DNA from: Comamonas antarctica
Lineage (GTDB): Bacteria; Pseudomonadota; Gammaproteobacteria; Burkholderiales; Burkholderiaceae_C
Direction: 5' to 3'
NCBI RefSeq assembly: GCF_013363755.1
Contig: NZ_CP054842.1
Location: 62,001-126,000 of the forward strand
Length of the DNA: 64,000 nt
Shown here: positions 60,671 through 64,000 of the stretch, in pieces
How positions within the stretch are numbered: position 1 is the stretch's first letter
How the letters are laid out: every line of letters begins with the position of its first letter
Notes under the pieces: model-generated
Told to the model about the DNA's origin: nothing
What the model saw: the letters and a program-made list of their open reading frames with translations, nothing else
The model's database searches: none
Position numbers and translations under genes: made by a program

Positions 60671-63600
60671 GGATTTCTTTCCAAGGCTGAGGGAAGTACG
60701 TCGCTTGTTGAGGAGTCTTGCGCGGCAGCCGGCTTGAACGGTCCAGGGGGTTTTTCTGCGGGGTGCGGTTTAGGCCACCGGTGCATTAGGTACCACGCGG
60801 CAGGCATTACCAGCATGCTGAGCAGGGGCGCGGTCACCATACCGCCCACCATCGGCGCCGCGATGCGCGTCATCACCTCCGAGCCCGTTCCGCTCCCCCA
60901 CAGAATAGGCAGCAAGCCAGCCATGACGACAGCGACAGTCATCGCCTTCGGCCGCACGCGCAGCACCGCGCCTTCACGGATGGCGGCGAGAAGCGTTTCT
61001 TCACTCATGGGCTCGCCAGCCGCAAGGCGCCTTGCAAGAGCGTTTTTCAGATAAACCAGCATCACCACGCCGAATTCCGCCGCGACGCCAGCCAGCGCGA
61101 TGAAGCCGACCGCCGTGGCCACCGAAACGGAATGCCCCATGGCCCAGACCAGCCAGAAACCGCCAATCAGCGAGAACGGCACGGCCGTCATTACCAGCGC
61201 CGCATCGCCGAACGACCGGAGCAACAAGTACAGCAGCACGAAGATGAGTGCCAGGGTGACGGGGATAACCAGCTTGAGCCTCGCTATCGCCCGCTCTAGG
61301 TACTCGAACTGCCCTGACCAGGACACGGCGTAGCCTGCGGGCATTGCCACCGTGCTGACCACCGCTGCCTGCATGTCGTTGACCACCGAACGCAGGTCAC
61401 GCCCGCGCACGTCGACGTAAATCCAGCCCGACAGGCGGGCGTTTTCACTGCGCAGCATGGGTGGGCCGTCGGTAATGGTGATTTTGGCGACATCCTGCAG
61501 CAACAGTTGGGCGCCTTTGTCTGTGACGAAGGGCAGTTCTCGCAGGCGCTGCAGCGAGTCGCGAATCTCGCGCGGGTAGCGGACGTTGATGGGGTAACGC
61601 TCACGCCCCAGGATGATTTCGCCGACGTTGTCGCCACCGACCGCCGTGGAGACGATGGCTTGCACGTCTGCCACCGACAGGCCGTAGCGCGCAGCGGCTG
61701 GCCGGTCTACATCGACATCGATGTAGCGGCCCCCGGTCAGCCGCTCCGCCAGTGCGGACGAGACCCCTGGTACGTTCTTCACAGTGGCTTCTATCTGCGT
61801 GCTCAGCCGGTCGAGAGTGGCGAGGTCCACGCCGGCAACCTTGATGCCGACCGGGCTCTTGATTCCGGTAGCCAGCATGTCGATACGGTTGCGGATGGGC
61901 GGCACCCAGACATTGGTCAGTCCTGGCACTTGCACCGCGCGGTCCAAGGCTTCGATCAGCTTGTCGGGCGTCATGCCTGCGCGCCATTGTTCACGTGGTT
62001 TGAACTGGATGGTGGTCTCGAACATCTCCAGCGGCGCTGGGTCCGTGGCCGTGTCGGCACGCCCGGCCTTGCCGAAAACGCGGGCGACTTCGGGTACGGT
62101 CTTGATGAGCCGGTCAGTCTGCTGCAGCAGCATGGAAGCCTTGGAGACGGAAAGGCCTGGCAGAGCCGATGGCATGTACAGCAAGTCACCCTCGTCCAGC
62201 GCGGGCATGAACTCTCCGCCCAGGCGCAGCATGGGGATGGCCGTGAGCGCCAGCAGCACGGCGGCCACCACCAGAGTCGCCTTGGGAAACCGCAGCACTG
62301 CCTCCAGCAAGGGCCGGTAGGCCGCCATCAGGAAGCGGTTCACCGGGTTGTCGGCTTCGTGCGGGATGCGCCCTCGAATGAGGTAGCCCATCAGCACCGG
62401 CACCAGGGTCACCGACAGCCCGGCTGCGGCCGCCATCGCATAGGTCTTGGTGAATGCCAGGGGAGAGAACAGCCGGCCCTCCTGCGCTTCAAGCGAGAAC
62501 ACCGGCACGAACGATAACGCGATGATGAGTAGCGAGAAAAACAGTGCCGGCCCGACCTCGACAGATGCCGTCCCGACCAGTTGCCACCGCTCCTGCGTGG
62601 TCGGACGTCTGCCGTGCTGCACCTCGAACGCTTCGAGATGCTTGTGCACGTTCTCCACCATTACGATGGCGCCATCCACCATGGCCCCGATACTGATCGC
62701 GATGCCACCGAGCGACATGATGTTGGCATTGACGCCTTGCCAATGCATCACGATGAACGCCGTCAACACCCCAATGGGAAGAGCAACCACGGCCACCAGC
62801 GCCGAGCGCAAATGGAACAGGAAAATGGCGCAGACCAGCGCCACGACCAGGAACTCTTCCAGCAGCTTGGTGCGCAGGTTGTCGACGGCGCGGTCGATGA
62901 GCAAAGAACGGTCGTAGGTCGTGACGACCTCGACGCCGGCGGGAAGGCTTGGGGTGAGTGTTTCCAACTTCGCCTTGATGGCCGCTATCGTGCTGCGAGC
63001 GTTCTTGCCCGAGCGCATCACGACCACACCGCCCACGACTTCCCCTTCGCCATCCAGCTCGGCAATGCCGCGGCGCATCTCCGGGCCTATCTGCACCGTG
63101 GCCACGTCACGCAGCAACACCGGAGTCGCGCCGGAAACGGCGAGCGGGATCGTGCGGAAATCGTCCAGCGATTTCAGGAAGCCGCGCGAGCGCACCATGT
63201 ACTCGGCCTCGGCCAGCTCCACCACCGAGCCGCCCGACGCCTGGTTGGCGTTCTGCAAACCCGCCACGACCATGGCCTGGGTCACGCCGAGCGCACGCAT
63301 GCGATCCGGATCCAGCACCACCTGGTACTGCCGCACCATGCCACCGATGCTGGCAACTTCGGCCACGTCGGGCACGGTTTTGAGTTCGAACTTCAAAAAC
63401 CAGTCGTTCAGGGCGCGCAACTGCCCGATGTCGAGCTTGCTGGTACGGTCCACCAGCGCGTACTCGTAGACCCAGCCGACACCGGTCGCGTCAGGCCCGA
63501 GCGCGGCATTAGCGCCTGGTGGCAATTTGCTCTGCACCTGGTTGAGGTACTCGACAACGCGCGAGCGTGCCCAGTAAGGGTCGGTCTTGTCGTCGAACAG

Positions 63601-63885
63601 CACGTAGACGAACGAATCACCGAAGAACGAATAGCCGCGAACCGTCTTGGCGCCGGGCACGCTGAGCATCGTGGTGGTCAGTGGGTAGGTCACCAGGTCT
63701 TCCACCACCTGGGGCGCTTTGCCAGGGAACGGTGTGCGGATGATGACCTGCACGTCAGACAGGTCGGGTAGCGCATCCAGGCTGGTCTTGGAAGCCGACC
63801 AAAGGCCGGCCACGATCAAGAGAACCGTCGCCATCAACACCAGAAACCGGTTGACTAGCGACCAGCGAATCAGCGCGGCGATCAT
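60667..63885 (-). CDS. cusA: Heavy-metal RND efflux pump, CusA/SilA type
   Basis: A 1072-aa inner-membrane transporter that exports Cu(I)/Ag(I) from periplasm or cytosol with a proton gradient. It has the typical HME-RND opening ([30 protein letters not shown] ... [15 protein letters not shown]), the fourth-helix region [21 protein letters not shown] with acidic relay residues, and the late region [18 protein letters not shown] and [32 protein letters not shown] and GTGSEVM are characteristic of the CusA group. Overlaps the cusB stop (ATGA). Confidence 0.93.
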   Translation of the reverse strand: MIAALIRWSLVNRFLVLMATVLLIVAGLWSASKTSLDALPDLSDVQVIIRTPFPGKAPQVVEDLVTYPLTTTMLSVPGAKTVRGYSFFGDSFVYVLFDDKTDPYWARSRVVEYLNQVQSKLPPGANAALGPDATGVGWVYEYALVDRTSKLDIGQLRALNDWFLKFELKTVPDVAEVASIGGMVRQYQVVLDPDRMRALGVTQAMVVAGLQNANQASGGSVVELAEAEYMVRSRGFLKSLDDFRTIPLAVSGATPVLLRDVATVQIGPEMRRGIAELDGEGEVVGGVVVMRSGKNARSTIAAIKAKLETLTPSLPAGVEVVTTYDRSLLIDRAVDNLRTKLLEEFLVVALVCAIFLFHLRSALVAVVALPIGVLTAFIVMHWQGVNANIMSLGGIAISIGAMVDGAIVMVENVHKHLEAFEVQHGRRPTTQERWQLVGTASVEVGPALFFSLLIIALSFVPVFSLEAQEGRLFSPLAFTKTYAMAAAAGLSVTLVPVLMGYLIRGRIPHEADNPVNRFLMAAYRPLLEAVLRFPKATLVVAAVLLALTAIPMLRLGGEFMPALDEGDLLYMPSALPGLSVSKASMLLQQTDRLIKTVPEVARVFGKAGRADTATDPAPLEMFETTIQFKPREQWRAGMTPDKLIEALDRAVQVPGLTNVWVPPIRNRIDMLATGIKSPVGIKVAGVDLATLDRLSTQIEATVKNVPGVSSALAERLTGGRYIDVDVDRPAAARYGLSVADVQAIVSTAVGGDNVGEIILGRERYPINVRYPREIRDSLQRLRELPFVTDKGAQLLLQDVAKITITDGPPMLRSENARLSGWIYVDVRGRDLRSVVNDMQAAVVSTVAMPAGYAVSWSGQFEYLERAIARLKLVIPVTLALIFVLLYLLLRSFGDAALVMTAVPFSLIGGFWLVWAMGHSVSVATAVGFIALAGVAAEFGVVMLVYLKNALARRLAAGEPMSEETLLAAIREGAVLRVRPKAMTVAVVMAGLLPILWGSGTGSEVMTRIAAPMVGGMVTAPLLSMLVMPAAWYLMHRWPKPHPAEKPPGPFKPAAAQDSSTSDVLPSALERNP

Positions 63886-64000
63886 GGCTTGCTACCCGCC
63901 GGCTGCTTTTGCACCGATAGCAGTTCGTAGCCCATAGCACCGCCTTCCTTGAACGCGAACTCGACCGTATCGCCCACCTGAATGTCGGCAAAAGCCTGGG
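63882..64000 (-). CDS. cusB: CusB-type membrane fusion protein, C-terminal end only
   Basis: The frame from the window edge reads [20 protein letters not shown], then [18 protein letters not shown] and stop. The VGDTVEFAF ... YELLSV pattern resembles the CusF-type metal-binding domain that is fused to some CusB proteins. The rest lies outside the window. Confidence 0.7.
   Translation of the reverse strand, partial: QAFADIQVGDTVEFAFKEGGAMGYELLSVQKQPAGSKP

Noticed and set aside
60734..63771. Several plus-strand frames opposite cusA.
   Set aside because: cusA is a full-length conserved transporter on the minus strand; the opposite frames have no recognisable content.
1..64000. CRISPR array, tRNA or rRNA genes.
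   Set aside because: No regularly spaced repeats, cloverleaf sequences or rRNA motifs were recognised anywhere in the window.

Overview
The window is high-GC DNA that reads as beta-proteobacterial, order Burkholderiales and most likely Comamonadaceae. The reasons are two orphan Bug/TctC periplasmic binding proteins, the dadA-dadX-lrp arrangement, fused LivM-LivG transport subunits and the types of IS3, IS66 and IS110 elements. It looks like an accessory region assembled from several catabolic, regulatory and metal/NO-stress islands separated by insertion-sequence debris.

Layout. 1-4.9 kb: IS3-family ends and a plasmid-type nucleotidyltransferase-KfrB gene with a perfect 15-bp inverted repeat at its start. 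4.9-9.9 kb: formaldehyde-type dehydrogenase, FmdB-like zinc ribbon, a divergent monooxygenase/AraC-type regulator pair and an old yellow enzyme. 9.9-13.9 kb: broken IS3 elements, a pRiA4b ORF-3 gene and an IS66 element that has cut a GGDEF-EAL gene. 15.6-29.9 kb: a urease-like island. 30-30.8 kb: a monooxygenase tail and an IS66 tnpA fragment marking the island's right edge. 30.8-39.5 kb: an oxidative amine/amino-acid catabolic operon (FAD oxidoreductases, 2Fe-2S subunit, RidA, Bug protein, LysR), then dadX-dadA and lrp. 39.5-41.8 kb: a broken lysR followed by a RES-type toxin-antitoxin module. 41.9-48.7 kb: serine dehydratase with a divergent LysR, and a tightly packed TauD-LysR-nitrilase-RraA-Bug operon. 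48.9-49.3 kb: a tnpB remnant. 49.7-54.3 kb: an NsrR/NnrS/truncated-haemoglobin NO-response cluster and a membrane-DUF305 fusion. 54.4-59.1 kb: nested IS66/IS110/IS2-type elements. 59.1-64 kb: copper/silver resistance genes (DUF305 protein, cysteine-rich Cu-binding protein, cusA, end of cusB).

The main find is the 15.6-29.9 kb island. It encodes a urease gamma-beta fusion, a divergent UreC, accessory proteins in the unusual order G-D-E-F, a cytosolic family-5 solute-binding protein, an AmiC-AmiR sensor/antiterminator pair, a urea/amide-type ABC transporter and a nitrilase-superfamily amidohydrolase. UreC keeps the nickel ligands, the carbamylated lysine and the catalytic histidine. It has Ser in place of the mobile-flap Cys and a shortened, rewritten substrate loop. 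Two near-identical regulatory cassettes precede the ure operon and the transporter operon. Each has a candidate sigma-54 promoter, an ANTAR-type hairpin with an A1/G4 hexaloop, a second hairpin and an overlapping intrinsic terminator, with exactly the same promoter-to-hairpin spacing. I infer a nitrogen-controlled, ligand-induced system in which AmiC senses a small amide or urea-like compound and AmiR antiterminates both operons. The substrate may not be plain urea.

A second notable item is the IS110 element inserted in an IS66 tnpC gene. Its 5' non-coding region carries two 7-nt matches, one to the left target flank and one to the element's right end, as expected for bridge-RNA guides. No tRNA, rRNA or CRISPR array was recognised.
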